From: Marinobacter nauticus
Lineage (GTDB): Bacteria > Pseudomonadota > Gammaproteobacteria > Enterobacterales > Shewanellaceae
Assembly (NCBI RefSeq): GCF_019801015.1
Contig: NZ_JAHVJZ010000001.1
Span: 124,001 to 188,000 of the forward strand
Direction: 5' to 3'
DNA length: 64,000 nt
Shown: positions 26,756 through 35,030 of the stretch, one piece after another
Position numbering within the stretch: position 1 is the stretch's first letter
Layout: each line of letters opens with the position of its first letter
Translations under genes and position numbers: made by a program
Notes under the pieces: model-generated
The model's database searches: none
Told to the model about the DNA's origin: nothing
The model's input: the letters and a program-made list of their open reading frames with translations, nothing else

Positions 26756-27250
26756 ATGCGCACGCTGATTGCCTTTTGCCTGACCCTGTTTTGTGCCAGT
26801 GCACTGGCCGAACTGGACCCCCACCTGCAACGCTTTGCCCCCTACCTGGATAAAACCTGGCAGGGGGTCTTTGAAAACAGCACCGCTGAACGGCCGATGG
26901 TGGACGTGTCCCGCTGGGAGTCTGCCCTGCAGGGCAAGGCCATCCGCATCCGCCACTCCCTGAACGACGGCGAGTACGAAGGCGAAACCCTGATAGTGTG
27001 GAACCGGGCCATTGAGCAGCTGGAGTTTTTCTACTTCACCACCGGCGGCTTCTACACCCGGGGAACGGCCCACTTTAATGACACCGGCTTTGTTGCTACT
27101 GAGCAGGTAACCGGCTCCGATGACGGCATTACTGAAGTGGAGTCGGAAGTGACCCTCAATGAGGATGGCACCATGAGTCAGCGCTCCCGCTATCTCAAGC
27201 AGGGAGAGTGGGTGCCGGGCCACAGTGTGGTGTATCGGCCGATAGAGTGA
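26756..27250 (+). CDS. Exported protein of unknown function
   Basis: The 164-aa protein has a clear signal peptide cleaved near ALA-ELD (residue 19) and a mature domain rich in beta segments (IRIRHSLNDGEYEGETLIVWN, then repeated strand-turn units). This looks like a small lipocalin- or DUF1579-like barrel. I cannot name the family with certainty. An AGGAGAG site lies seven bases before the ATG and a strong terminator follows its stop, so it is an independent gene or the end of the can unit. Confidence 0.65.
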   Translation: MRTLIAFCLTLFCASALAELDPHLQRFAPYLDKTWQGVFENSTAERPMVDVSRWESALQGKAIRIRHSLNDGEYEGETLIVWNRAIEQLEFFYFTTGGFYTRGTAHFNDTGFVATEQVTGSDDGITEVESEVTLNEDGTMSQRSRYLKQGEWVPGHSVVYRPIE

Positions 27251-27270
27251 GTGGACGCTAGCCAGAACCT

Positions 27271-27299
27271 AAAAGACCGGCGGAATGCCGGTCTTTTTG
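27271..27299 (+). terminator. Intrinsic terminator
   Basis: The stem AAAGACCGGC/GCCGGTCTTT with a GGAAT loop is followed by five T, 20 bases after the stop of the exported protein. Its A-run also allows it to act for the minus-strand gene ending at 27328. Confidence 0.88.
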
Positions 27300-27327
27300 T
27301 CTTTGCATTAAGGTGCAGGGGGACGAC

Positions 27328-27513
27328 TCAGGACGCTTGTTGCTCGTCGTCGCTTTCGTCTGCGGGGCCGACAAATCGGGAGAGCTCGTTGGCAAACACC
27401 GAATGCAGCTCCTCTTCAACATCCCGCAGTCGTTCACGCAAATCGGCGATGGACTGCGCGCCTTCAAAACGCTGATGGAGCAGGCGCTCGAGCTTGGGAT
27501 CGGTTCCGGGCAT
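27328..27513 (-). CDS. Small coiled-coil protein downstream of the M61 peptidase
   Basis: The 61-aa protein is almost wholly helical and charged (KLERLLHQRFE, LRERLRDVEEELH), likely a short coiled coil, with an acidic end. It has no signal peptide or membrane segment. A near-perfect AAAGGAGGT lies six bases before the ATG, the main reason to call it real. It follows the M61 peptidase gene by 88 bases on the same strand. The function is unknown. Confidence 0.6.
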   Translation of the reverse strand: MPGTDPKLERLLHQRFEGAQSIADLRERLRDVEEELHSVFANELSRFVGPADESDDEQQAS

Positions 27514-27601
27514 CTAGATACCTCCTTTACCCTCTCGGGACTCGGCAATCAGGGCCCACCCTGCCGGGTGGCATGGGTTGAGCCGGTTCAGCCTTAACAG
27601 G

Positions 27602-29362
27602 TTACAACCACAGCGATTTGTCACCGCCATCAATCGGGCTCAGGACTACAGTATCCATGGGCGCTGCACGCAGTTCAAGGGTGCCTGACATCAATTCATC
27701 GCGGCGGAACCAATGAAGCGCCAGAGTGGCGCCTTCACCGTAGCGTTCCAGCTGACTGTCGAGGCTGCCGTTGACCTCAAGGCGATCCACGGCGATCAGC
27801 CGGTCACCGGCGGCCAGGCCGGCGCGATGGGCATTGCCGCCTTCGCTGACCGCTTCGATACGAACCCCGAAATGCTCAGCACGGAAGCGGGCTCCGAGGT
27901 GGGCTTTCAGGGCCGGCTTGCCTTTACCGCCCTTGTCGCCGGCGCCGTTGGCCGCACGCATTCTCATTTCAATGCCCACTTGCTCCAACAGGGCCTCAAG
28001 CGGGAGGTCGTCGGTGTTGTCCAGGTAGGCGAACAGGTCGGAAACGTCGCGGTTGAGCAGCTCCGCCACCAAGCCCTGATGGGTGTCTTCATCCGTACCA
28101 ATGCCGGTTTGGCCGTGGCGCTGCCACAACAGCCGCATCACGTCGTCCAGTGAACGCTGCCCTTTGGTTTCCAGGCGCAGGGTCAGATCCAGCATCAGGG
28201 CAAACAACGCCCCTTTGGTGTAGTAGCTGACAATGGCATTCTGAGCGTTTTCATCCTGCTTATAGAACTTGGTCCAGGCATTAAAGCTGGAATCCCGCAG
28301 GCTCTGCTTAAAGCGGCCGACACCTCGGGTTACCCGGGTCATGCCTTCGGCCAGCATCTGCAGATAGGTGTCTTTGTCCACGCAGCCGGAGCGGTAAACC
28401 AGGAAATCGTCGTAGTAGGAGGTGATCCCTTCGTAGGCCCACAGCTGGCGGGTGTAACTTTCCTGGCTCAGATCAAACGGGGTGAAGGTCGCCGGTTTGA
28501 TGCGCTTGACGTTCCAGTTGTGGAAGTACTCGTGGGAGCAAAGCGACAGGAAGGTGCGGTATCCCTCGGACATGCCCGGCTCATTGGCACTGGGCAGGTC
28601 GCCACGGCCGCACATCAGTGCCGTGGAAGCGCGGTGCTCAAGCCCGCCGAAGCCGTTACCGACCACCTGGGTCAGAAACAGGTAGCGGGAGTAGGGGGCT
28701 TTGCCGCCAAACAGTTCGATCTGGTACTCGCAGATCTTGCGCAGGTCGTCGCAGATCCGGTCGGTATCGGCCAGGTGACGTCCGGTCAGCACCAGATCGT
28801 GAGGCACGCCGCCGGCTTCAAAGGTGGCCAGGGTGAATTCCCCCATCTCTACCGGATGGTCGATCAGCTCATCGTAATTGTCAGCGGCATAGTCACCGAA
28901 ACCGTAGCGTTCTGCGCCCGCTTCACGCATGGCCGTAGCCACACGCCAGTTGCGGTAGGGTTCGCCTTCCGGCGCCAGCAGGGTGACGGAAACCGGTTGC
29001 TGCTCCTGACCAACCACCGCCAGAAAGGTGCTGCTGCCATTAAAGAAGCCGTGGGTCTGGTCCAGGTGAGCGCCCCGTACGGACAGGTCCCAGGCATACA
29101 CCTGGTAGTGCAGTTCCACTTCGCCCCCGGCGCCTTGCAGCTGCCAGGTTTGCTTATCCAGCTGGGCGAGGGGCAGCGGGTCGCCGCCGGGACGTTGCGC
29201 GCGTACGCCGATAAGGTGACGGGCAAAGTCGCGGATCATGTAGCTGCCGGGCAACCAGGCAGGCAGAGTGAATTGCTGATTTTCGCTGGCCTGGGAGACC
29301 CGCAGGGTGACGGCAAAGAGATGCGCGAGGGGATCGATCGGCTGGATCTGGTAGTGGATCAT
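27602..29362 (-). CDS. M61 family glycyl aminopeptidase with PDZ domain
   Basis: The 586-aa protein matches the M61 family. The N-terminal beta domain is followed by the peptidase core with GGLEH (239-243) and the zinc motif HEYFH (277-281), and a downstream YEGITSYYDD segment that supplies the third ligand. A PDZ domain occupies about 480-560. Family members remove N-terminal glycine or alanine and favour short peptides. There is no signal peptide, so it is probably cytosolic. The start region lies in a 162-base gap from a divergently read small membrane protein gene. Confidence 0.92.
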   Translation of the reverse strand: MIHYQIQPIDPLAHLFAVTLRVSQASENQQFTLPAWLPGSYMIRDFARHLIGVRAQRPGGDPLPLAQLDKQTWQLQGAGGEVELHYQVYAWDLSVRGAHLDQTHGFFNGSSTFLAVVGQEQQPVSVTLLAPEGEPYRNWRVATAMREAGAERYGFGDYAADNYDELIDHPVEMGEFTLATFEAGGVPHDLVLTGRHLADTDRICDDLRKICEYQIELFGGKAPYSRYLFLTQVVGNGFGGLEHRASTALMCGRGDLPSANEPGMSEGYRTFLSLCSHEYFHNWNVKRIKPATFTPFDLSQESYTRQLWAYEGITSYYDDFLVYRSGCVDKDTYLQMLAEGMTRVTRGVGRFKQSLRDSSFNAWTKFYKQDENAQNAIVSYYTKGALFALMLDLTLRLETKGQRSLDDVMRLLWQRHGQTGIGTDEDTHQGLVAELLNRDVSDLFAYLDNTDDLPLEALLEQVGIEMRMRAANGAGDKGGKGKPALKAHLGARFRAEHFGVRIEAVSEGGNAHRAGLAAGDRLIAVDRLEVNGSLDSQLERYGEGATLALHWFRRDELMSGTLELRAAPMDTVVLSPIDGGDKSLWL

Positions 29363-29524
29363 CAGGGACTGCTTCCTTCCTGGTCGTTTTCCTGCTGCCG
29401 ATTGTAACGGGGCCTTGGCAAAATTGGCAGTACCTCACTGAAGCGGAGCGAATGTGACTGAGATCCCGCCATTTTCCGGTTCGGCGGCGTATTCTGAGCA
29501 CTTCGCCTCACCGGGGAGCGGCCC

Positions 29525-29647
29525 ATGTTGTCCTTTTATCGCCCATTTTTGTTGCTGATCGCGTTGTACGGACTGTTTTGCCTGTTTGGCTTGTGGCGTG
29601 GCTGGAAGGAGCAAAGGCGGGGGGCCCGTCGGATCGCGGGGCGTTAA
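29525..29647 (+). CDS. 40-residue single-helix membrane protein
   Basis: This short frame encodes one hydrophobic helix (about residues 7-24, FLLLIALYGLFCLFGLW) followed by a strongly basic tail (KEQRRGARR). A GGGGAG site lies six bases before the ATG. Its topology should be N-out/C-in by the positive-inside rule. It lies alone between the divergent M61 gene and hinT. It is too short for confident calling; codon use and the ribosome site are the evidence. Confidence 0.5.
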   Translation: MLSFYRPFLLLIALYGLFCLFGLWRGWKEQRRGARRIAGR

Positions 29648-29698
29648 TGCTGTAAAGCTGACGACACCGTTGCCACAACTGGATGACTCAAAGGCTAA

Positions 29699-29727
29699 TT
29701 TTCCTCTTTCCCTGAGGCTCGTATAAT
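29699..29727 (+). promoter_or_regulatory. Candidate sigma-70 promoter of the hinT operon
   Basis: A perfect TATAAT lies at 29722-29727, 38 bases before hinT. A weak TTTTCC sits 17 bases upstream as possible -35. Confidence 0.55.
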
Positions 29728-29765
29728 AACAGCTGACACTCTACAGCCTGATTTTGGAGCCCTTC

Positions 29766-30116
29766 ATGGCCGAAGAAACCCTATTTTCCAAGATTGTCCG
29801 TCGCGAAATCCCTGCGGAGATCGTGTATCAGGACGATCTGGTCACCGCGTTTAAGGATATCCAGCCCAAGGCGCCGCACCACATTCTGATCATCCCCAAT
29901 CACCTTATCCCCACCGTCAACGACGTCACCGCTGAAGATGAGCAGGCATTGGGTCGTCTGTTTACCGTTGCGGCCAAGCTGGCCAAGCAGCTCGGTATTG
30001 ATGAAGACGGCTACCGTCTGATCATGAACTGCAACCGCGACGGGGGTCAGGAGGTGTACCACGTTCATATGCACCTGCTGGGCGGCCGTCCCCTCGGACC
30101 GATGCTGGCCTCATGA
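29766..30116 (+). CDS. hinT: HIT family purine nucleoside phosphoramidase
   Basis: The 116-aa protein is HinT, a dimeric hydrolase that cleaves AMP-lysine and other adenosine phosphoramidates. The histidine triad HVHMH is at 99-103, and the N-terminal [11 protein letters not shown] and PKAPHH segments are typical. ATG 29766 is preferred to an in-frame TTG at 29754. Its stop overlaps the next start (ATGA). In E. coli hinT heads hinT-ycfL-lpoB-thiK-nagZ; here ycfL and, further on, a thiamine kinase gene also follow. Confidence 0.95.
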   Translation: MAEETLFSKIVRREIPAEIVYQDDLVTAFKDIQPKAPHHILIIPNHLIPTVNDVTAEDEQALGRLFTVAAKLAKQLGIDEDGYRLIMNCNRDGGQEVYHVHMHLLGGRPLGPMLAS

Positions 30117-30613
30117 TGCGACCGGATAACAGCGAATTTTTTCCTCTGACCGGGCTGGCCAGCCGCTTTGTCGAGCAGCTGGCTCAGTGTCGGGCGCTGG
30201 GCGTTAAAACCCTGGAAGCCAGTGAACACCACGTGCTGCTGGAGTTGCCTTATAACGAGCAACTGGTGGGCTATCCCGATACCGGCGTACTGCACGGCGG
30301 TGTGATCACCACGCTGATGGACACCGCCTCCGGTGCCGCCGTGGTGTGTGCGGTGACCCAGGCATCCGGTGAGATTGAGCTCTGCCCGACACTCGACCTG
30401 CGAGTGGACTACATGAAAGCGGCCGAGCCGGGCAAACCGGTTTACGGTTTTGCCGAGTGCTTCAAGCTCACCAGTGCCGTCGCCTTCACCCGAGGCATCG
30501 CCTACCAGGATTCGATGGACGACCCCATCGCCCAGGCCGTGGGCTCCTTTATGCGGATTGGCCCGGAGCTGATGACCGACAGCTTCCGTCAGGCGTTGAA
30601 GGGAGAGGCGTAA
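30113..30613 (+). CDS. PaaI-type hotdog thioesterase (first of tandem pair)
   Basis: The 166-aa protein has the hotdog thioesterase motif with an acyl-CoA-binding loop: [18 protein letters not shown], in which the HGG and the following Asp/Glu position are hallmarks of the PaaI group. It should hydrolyse an acyl-CoA in the cytosol. Its start overlaps hinT by four bases and its stop overlaps the next thioesterase start by one base (TAATG), so the three are tightly coupled. Confidence 0.86.
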   Translation: MMRPDNSEFFPLTGLASRFVEQLAQCRALGVKTLEASEHHVLLELPYNEQLVGYPDTGVLHGGVITTLMDTASGAAVVCAVTQASGEIELCPTLDLRVDYMKAAEPGKPVYGFAECFKLTSAVAFTRGIAYQDSMDDPIAQAVGSFMRIGPELMTDSFRQALKGEA

Positions 30614-31044
30614 TGGACTTAAAGCAGCTTCTCAAGGAAGCCAACGCCGATAACGACTACAGCCGCCTGCTCGATCTGGTGCCCTATGCTCGATTTATCG
30701 GGATGGAGTGCGAGCGCTTTGGTGATGAGATGGTGTTCCGTCTGCCACCGAAGGAACAAAACCTGGGCAACCCGATGCTGCCGGCACTGCACGGTGGCGT
30801 GATTGCCGGGTTTATGGAGATGTCCGCGATTTTGCAGCTGATGGTGCTGATGCAGACCACCCGGGTGCCGAAAATTGTTGATTTTTCCATCGACTATTTG
30901 CGTGCGGGCTATGCCCGTGAGACCTATTGTGAGTGTAAGATCACTCGTCAGGGACGCCGGGTGGCGAACGTCAGCGTCAGTTGCTGGCAGACCAACCGGA
31001 AGCAGCCCATCGCCACGGCGAGGGCGCACTTCTTGATCGACTAG
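30613..31044 (+). CDS. PaaI-type hotdog thioesterase (second of tandem pair)
   Basis: The 143-aa protein has the same fold signature, ALHGGVIAGFMEMSAI, with Glu where the first copy has Asp, and a conserved VDFSIDYLRAG strand. The difference at the catalytic acidic position suggests different acyl-CoA substrates for the two paralogues, which might act as a heteromer given their TAATG overlap. The next gene's TAGGAGG ribosome site overlaps its stop codon. Confidence 0.86.
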   Translation: MDLKQLLKEANADNDYSRLLDLVPYARFIGMECERFGDEMVFRLPPKEQNLGNPMLPALHGGVIAGFMEMSAILQLMVLMQTTRVPKIVDFSIDYLRAGYARETYCECKITRQGRRVANVSVSCWQTNRKQPIATARAHFLID

Positions 31045-31052
31045 GAGGCAGG

Positions 31053-31439
31053 ATGAAAGCGTGGTTTGGGGTGTTACTGTTGTGTCTGGCCGGATGCAGC
31101 TCAATAACCGCGGGCGTGGCGGCCCGTTCCGATAGACCTGAGCTGCGCATTGATTCCAGCAGCGTTGCACGGGAAGTGAGCATTGAGCAGGTGCAGAAGC
31201 GTTACCAGGGTGACCGTCTGCAAGCCTCTGCTGTGCTCATTTCCCGGGTCAGTACTGACCGCTATCTCCAGTACAAGGTCACCTTCTTTGACGCCACTGG
31301 CGTGCCCGTGGAGCCAGACACGGCAAGCTGGCGACCGGTGAACCTGCACGGTGGCGAGCGCCGGCCGGTTACCGCGGTTGCCCCTACCACTGCGGCGACA
31401 GAATTCGAGATTTACGTGCGCCGGGCGACCGACGAATAG
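31053..31439 (+). CDS. ycfL: YcfL family lipoprotein (DUF1425)
   Basis: The 128-aa protein has a lipobox (CLAGC) after a short hydrophobic start and the YcfL-type domain (YLQYKVTFFDATGVPVE, then W..V.L.GGER.PV...AP). Its place close behind hinT mirrors the enteric hinT-ycfL order, which supports the name. YcfL is an outer-membrane lipoprotein of unknown role. Start 31053 is fixed by TAGGAGG and the lipoprotein signal. A terminator follows its stop. Confidence 0.8.
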   Translation: MKAWFGVLLLCLAGCSSITAGVAARSDRPELRIDSSSVAREVSIEQVQKRYQGDRLQASAVLISRVSTDRYLQYKVTFFDATGVPVEPDTASWRPVNLHGGERRPVTAVAPTTAATEFEIYVRRATDE

Positions 31440-31471
31440 CACTGGAAAAACTCCTTTACAAATCACCACAT

Positions 31472-31509
31472 AAAACCGGTACCGACTGTGATGGGTATCG
31501 GTTTTTTTG
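31472..31509 (+). terminator. Intrinsic terminator of the hinT operon
   Basis: An imperfect stem AAACCGGTACC / GGGTATCGGTTT (one G-U pair) is followed by seven T. Confidence 0.82.
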
Positions 31510-31605
31510 TCGGCGTTTTCGGTAGAATGGCAGCCAAATCAACCGCCCTCACGGACGATTGCACGGCATTGGGCCGCCCCATCTGCTGTTTTTTGGAGAA
31601 ATACC

Positions 31606-31764
31606 ATGACCGACATGTTCCTCGATATCTCCCCCGTGATGTTTTCCACTCCGCTGCTGTCCGGCGTGATCAGCGCGTTCCTGACGCTGGGGATTGGTTA
31701 CTGGGCCTATCTGGCCTATGACTACAACCGCACCGAAACCGAGCCGAAGCTCTGGAACAAATAA
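31606..31764 (+). CDS. 52-residue single-helix membrane protein
   Basis: The product has one hydrophobic helix (about residues 15-36, ending GIGYWAYLAYDY) and a short charged C-terminus. A GGAG site lies seven to ten bases before the ATG and a strong terminator follows 13 bases after the stop, so it is a stand-alone unit between the hinT operon and the TPP riboswitch. The function is unknown. Confidence 0.65.
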   Translation: MTDMFLDISPVMFSTPLLSGVISAFLTLGIGYWAYLAYDYNRTETEPKLWNK

Positions 31765-31777
31765 TACCGAATTCCTG

Positions 31778-31804
31778 AGGCCCGCCATTTGGCGGGCTTT
31801 TTTG
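31778..31804 (+). terminator. Intrinsic terminator of the 52-aa protein gene
   Basis: The stem GCCCGCC/GGCGGGC with an ATTT loop is followed by six T. Confidence 0.9.
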
Positions 31805-31850
31805 TGTCTTGAGTCCCAAATCTCCTCACTTTTGGATATACTCCGCTGCG

Positions 31851-31930
31851 CCACGGGGTGTGCTAGGCACTGAGATCCTTTCAGAGGGAACCCGTCGAAC
31901 CTGATCCGGTTAATACCGGCGTAGGAATGG
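31851..31930 (+). ncRNA. TPP riboswitch (THI element)
   Basis: The conserved THI-box blocks are present in order: ACGGGGTG at the 5' stem, CTGAGAT in the pyrimidine-sensing arm, ACCCGTCGAACCTGATC, GGTTAATACC, and GCGTAGGAA closing into GGC. The order and spacing match the thi-box aptamer. It precedes the TonB receptor start by about 70 bases. No obvious U-run follows the aptamer, so control is more likely at translation initiation than by termination. Confidence 0.95.
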
Positions 31931-32001
31931 CCCCTCCAGCGCTACGTCTACTGCCGTCCGGATCCCGTCCCGAACACGTGATTAAGAGATAAGATACGGA
32001 C

Positions 32002-34134
32002 ATGAGACGCTCCTTGCTCTCCCTGGCCATGCTGGCCGCTCTTCCCGCCGCCGCCGAAGAGGCGATGGAAACCCTGACCGTTGTGGCCGATTTCCGTGGC
32101 CAGTCCCTGGCGGAACTGCCAGCCTCTGCAACCGTTGTTGATGCGCAACAGCTGGCGGACGAAGGGGGGGAACATTTTGAGGATGCTCTGCACCGTATAC
32201 CTAACCTGAACTGGTCCGGCGGCAGCTCCCGTCCGCGCTATTTCCAGATCCGAGGTGTCGGCGAGCAGGAGGAGTACCAGGGGGCTCCCAACAGCTCTGT
32301 TGGTTTTATCGTGGATGACATCGACCTGTCCGGCATCGGCATGGCGGCCAGCCTGTTTGACCTGTCCCAGGTCGAAGTGCTGCGCGGCCCTCAGGGCACC
32401 CGATATGGTGCCAATGCACTGGCCGGTCTTATCTACCTGAAGAGCAACGACCCCACCGAACTGTTTGAAACCGGCACCGAAGTCATCGTGGCGGAAGACA
32501 ATCAACTGACCGTTGGCGCGTACGCCTCCGGCGCGGCAGATGAGAACGGCGAGCTGCTCTACCGGGTGGCAGTGCAAAGCCACCAGCAGGACGGTTTCCG
32601 CCATAACGCCTACCTCGATAAAGACGACACCAACGGTCGTGATGAGCTGACAGTGCGCGCCAAACTGCGCTGGTTGCCGGTGGACAACTTCCAGGCGGAT
32701 CTGACCTTCCTTCATGCCAATCTGGATAACGGCTACGACGCCTGGACCCTGGACAACAACGGCTTCACCACCATCACCGATGAACCTGGGATTGACAGCC
32801 AACGCACCAATGGGGCGGCGCTGAAGCTGAACTGGGGGATCTCTGAAGCGGTTAACCTGACGTCCATCACCAGCTACGCCAACAGCCATACTCAGCACGC
32901 CTACGACGGCGACTGGGCCAACGGCGATTACTGGGCCGGGCTGGAATGCCCGATCTACGATGACGCCTGGAATGTGATTGGCACAGAGCCCTGTGTCTAT
33001 GACTACTACTGGGATAAGCGTGCCAAGCGGGACACCCTCAGTCAGGAGATGCGCTTTGCGTCCGGCGAGGCGGGTCGCATCTTTGGCGGCACCACCGACT
33101 GGTTGATTGGTATCTACTACAGCAAGCTGGAAGAGCACAATGACCTGGAAAGCTACTACAACGGCTATCCGGATCAGTTCCTGATCAGCGATTACAAAGC
33201 CGCCAGTACCGCGTTGTTTGGTCAGTTGGACAGTACGCTTGGGGCCTGGGAGCTCTCTGCGGGCATTCGGGTGGAATACCGCCAGAGTGATTACGTCGAC
33301 GACGCCGGTGAAAGTTTTGACCCCAAAGAAACCATGTGGGGCGGCCACCTCTCTGCCAGCCGTGCTTTGGGTGAGGGCCACCGGGGTTACGTCCGGATTG
33401 CACGGGGCTACAAGGCCGGCGGCTTTAACATGGGCCTGCCGCCGGTGCTGGATGCGCAAACCGAGTTTGAGTCCGAAACCCTCTATAACTACGAGCTGGG
33501 CCTGAAGAGTCAGATGTTCAATGGCACGGTCAGCTCCAACCTGGCGGTGTTCTACATGGACCGCCAGGATCAGCAGGTGGAAGCCTCTTTGCAGGATCCG
33601 GAAAACCCGCAGCGCTTTTTCCTCTACACCAACAACGCCGGTGCTTCCGAAAACTACGGTCTGGAGTGGGAGCTGAACTGGCAGGCCACCAATCAGCTTG
33701 AGCTATACAGCACCCTGGGTCTGCTGAAAGCCCGCTATAAGACCTATATGCTGCCTCAGGCGGATGGCAGTGAAGTGGACCTGTCCGGTCGGGAATTGGC
33801 TCATGCCCCGAGTTACCAATACACCCTGGGTGGCACCTACCGCGCGGACAATGGCTGGTTCACCAACCTGAACATGAACGGCTCTGACGCCTTCTACTAT
33901 TCAGACAGTCACGATGCGCAGTCTGAGTCATACACCCTGTTTAATGCCAAGGTGGGTTACGAGGCGCAAAACTGGGCGCTGTACCTGTGGGGACGCAACC
34001 TGACCGATGAACAGTACGGTGTGCGTGGTTTCTACTTCGGCAACGAGCCGAATGAAGACTGGGCGCCGAAGCTGTATGTGCGTTACGGCGACCCCCGCCA
34101 GTTTGGCCTGACTTTCCGTTACGATTACCTCTAA
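32002..34134 (+). CDS. TonB-dependent outer-membrane receptor for thiamine (riboswitch-controlled)
   Basis: The 710-aa protein has a signal peptide cleaved near AAA-EEA, a TonB-box-like METLTVVA just after it, a plug domain (about 30-150 with QIRGVGEQEEYQG... and VEVLRGPQGTRYGANALAG) and a 22-strand barrel ending in ...FRYDYL. Its TPP riboswitch and the thiamine-binding, PnuT and kinase genes behind it show that it imports thiamine or a thiamine compound across the outer membrane, as described for the Omr1-type receptor in Shewanella relatives. The ribosome-binding site is weak (AGAGATAAG), consistent with riboswitch control of translation. Confidence 0.93.
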   Translation: MRRSLLSLAMLAALPAAAEEAMETLTVVADFRGQSLAELPASATVVDAQQLADEGGEHFEDALHRIPNLNWSGGSSRPRYFQIRGVGEQEEYQGAPNSSVGFIVDDIDLSGIGMAASLFDLSQVEVLRGPQGTRYGANALAGLIYLKSNDPTELFETGTEVIVAEDNQLTVGAYASGAADENGELLYRVAVQSHQQDGFRHNAYLDKDDTNGRDELTVRAKLRWLPVDNFQADLTFLHANLDNGYDAWTLDNNGFTTITDEPGIDSQRTNGAALKLNWGISEAVNLTSITSYANSHTQHAYDGDWANGDYWAGLECPIYDDAWNVIGTEPCVYDYYWDKRAKRDTLSQEMRFASGEAGRIFGGTTDWLIGIYYSKLEEHNDLESYYNGYPDQFLISDYKAASTALFGQLDSTLGAWELSAGIRVEYRQSDYVDDAGESFDPKETMWGGHLSASRALGEGHRGYVRIARGYKAGGFNMGLPPVLDAQTEFESETLYNYELGLKSQMFNGTVSSNLAVFYMDRQDQQVEASLQDPENPQRFFLYTNNAGASENYGLEWELNWQATNQLELYSTLGLLKARYKTYMLPQADGSEVDLSGRELAHAPSYQYTLGGTYRADNGWFTNLNMNGSDAFYYSDSHDAQSESYTLFNAKVGYEAQNWALYLWGRNLTDEQYGVRGFYFGNEPNEDWAPKLYVRYGDPRQFGLTFRYDYL

Positions 34135-34144
34135 GGAGAACGCC

Positions 34145-34405
34145 ATGCAATTGGCCGTAGAGATCAGCATGTACCCGCTTAAAGATGATTACCTGAGTGT
34201 CATCAAGTGGTTCATTCAAAGGCTGGATCAGTACCCCGAGGTGCGCCGTCTGACCAACGGCATGAGCACCCAGTTGATGGGGGATTACGACACCGTTATG
34301 GCACTGCTGGCCACAGAGATGAAGGCCGCTCATGAGCAGTGGGGTAAAGGGGTGTTTGTGTGCAAGTTTATTCCTGGTGGTGTGAACCTTGACCACAGTG
34401 AGTAA
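34145..34405 (+). CDS. Thiamine-binding YkoF-like/MTH1187 family protein
   Basis: The 86-aa protein shows the MTH1187/YkoF ACT-like fold: AVEISMYPL at the start, GMSTQLMGDYDTVM in the middle and KGVFVCKFIPG near the end. This family binds thiamine in other bacteria. It has no signal peptide, so it would act in the cytosol, perhaps as a thiamine carrier or sensor. It sits ten bases after the receptor gene behind an AAGGAG site and overlaps the PnuT gene by eight bases. Confidence 0.85.
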   Translation: MQLAVEISMYPLKDDYLSVIKWFIQRLDQYPEVRRLTNGMSTQLMGDYDTVMALLATEMKAAHEQWGKGVFVCKFIPGGVNLDHSE

Positions 34406-35030
34406 CTGGCTCGGGCAAGCGATGGACGAGGCACACGCCTTGTCCGGCTGGGAAGCGGTGGCGGTGATACTCGCTGTCGCTTACCTGCTGTTTGCCATGC
34501 GCCGCAGTCTTTGGTGCTGGCCTGCAGCGGCGGCCAGTACCCTGATCTACACCGTGTTGTTCTGGCAGGTGGCGCTGCTGATGGAGTCGGTGCTCAACGT
34601 CTATTACCTGGCGATGGCGGTATACGGCTTCTGGCAATGGCGTTATGGCGGCCAGACGGGAGAGGGCCTGCCGCTGGTTCGCTGGTCCGGCACCACCCAT
34701 CTGGCCATCATTGTCGGCACCGCTCTGGTGGCACTGGCACTGGGTTACCTGATGGATACGCATACCCATGCTGACATGGCCTACCTGGATGCGATGACCA
34801 CCTGCTTTGCCGTGGTGACCACGGTCATGGTGGCCCGCAAAGTGGTGGAAAACTGGTTGTACTGGGTGGTGATCGACCTGGCCTCCATCTACCTCTATCT
34901 GGAGAAGGGGTTCTACCTGACGGCGGCGCTGTTTGTGTTCTATGTCGGCATGGCCACCGTGGCCTATTTCCAGTGGCGCGCTCAATACCAGAAAGACAAC
35001 GAGGAACATTGGGGGCTGCAGGGTGCGTGA
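34398..35030 (+). CDS. pnuT: PnuT thiamine transporter (PnuC family)
   Basis: The protein (210 aa from GTG 34398) has seven predicted membrane helices of the PnuC vitamin-transporter family, with NVYYLAMAVYGFWQW and the signature WLYWVVID near the end. PnuC proteins are energy-independent facilitators; uptake is driven by trapping through phosphorylation. The TPP riboswitch context and the kinase next door assign thiamine as substrate. A TTG at 34389 is an alternative start; both overlap the previous gene. Its stop overlaps the kinase start by eight bases. Confidence 0.88.
   Translation: MSNWLGQAMDEAHALSGWEAVAVILAVAYLLFAMRRSLWCWPAAAASTLIYTVLFWQVALLMESVLNVYYLAMAVYGFWQWRYGGQTGEGLPLVRWSGTTHLAIIVGTALVALALGYLMDTHTHADMAYLDAMTTCFAVVTTVMVARKVVENWLYWVVIDLASIYLYLEKGFYLTAALFVFYVGMATVAYFQWRAQYQKDNEEHWGLQGA

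Noticed and set aside
31948..33459. Minus-strand open frame of 503 codons over the TonB receptor gene
   Set aside because: Antisense shadow; the receptor has riboswitch, signal peptide, plug and barrel on the plus strand.
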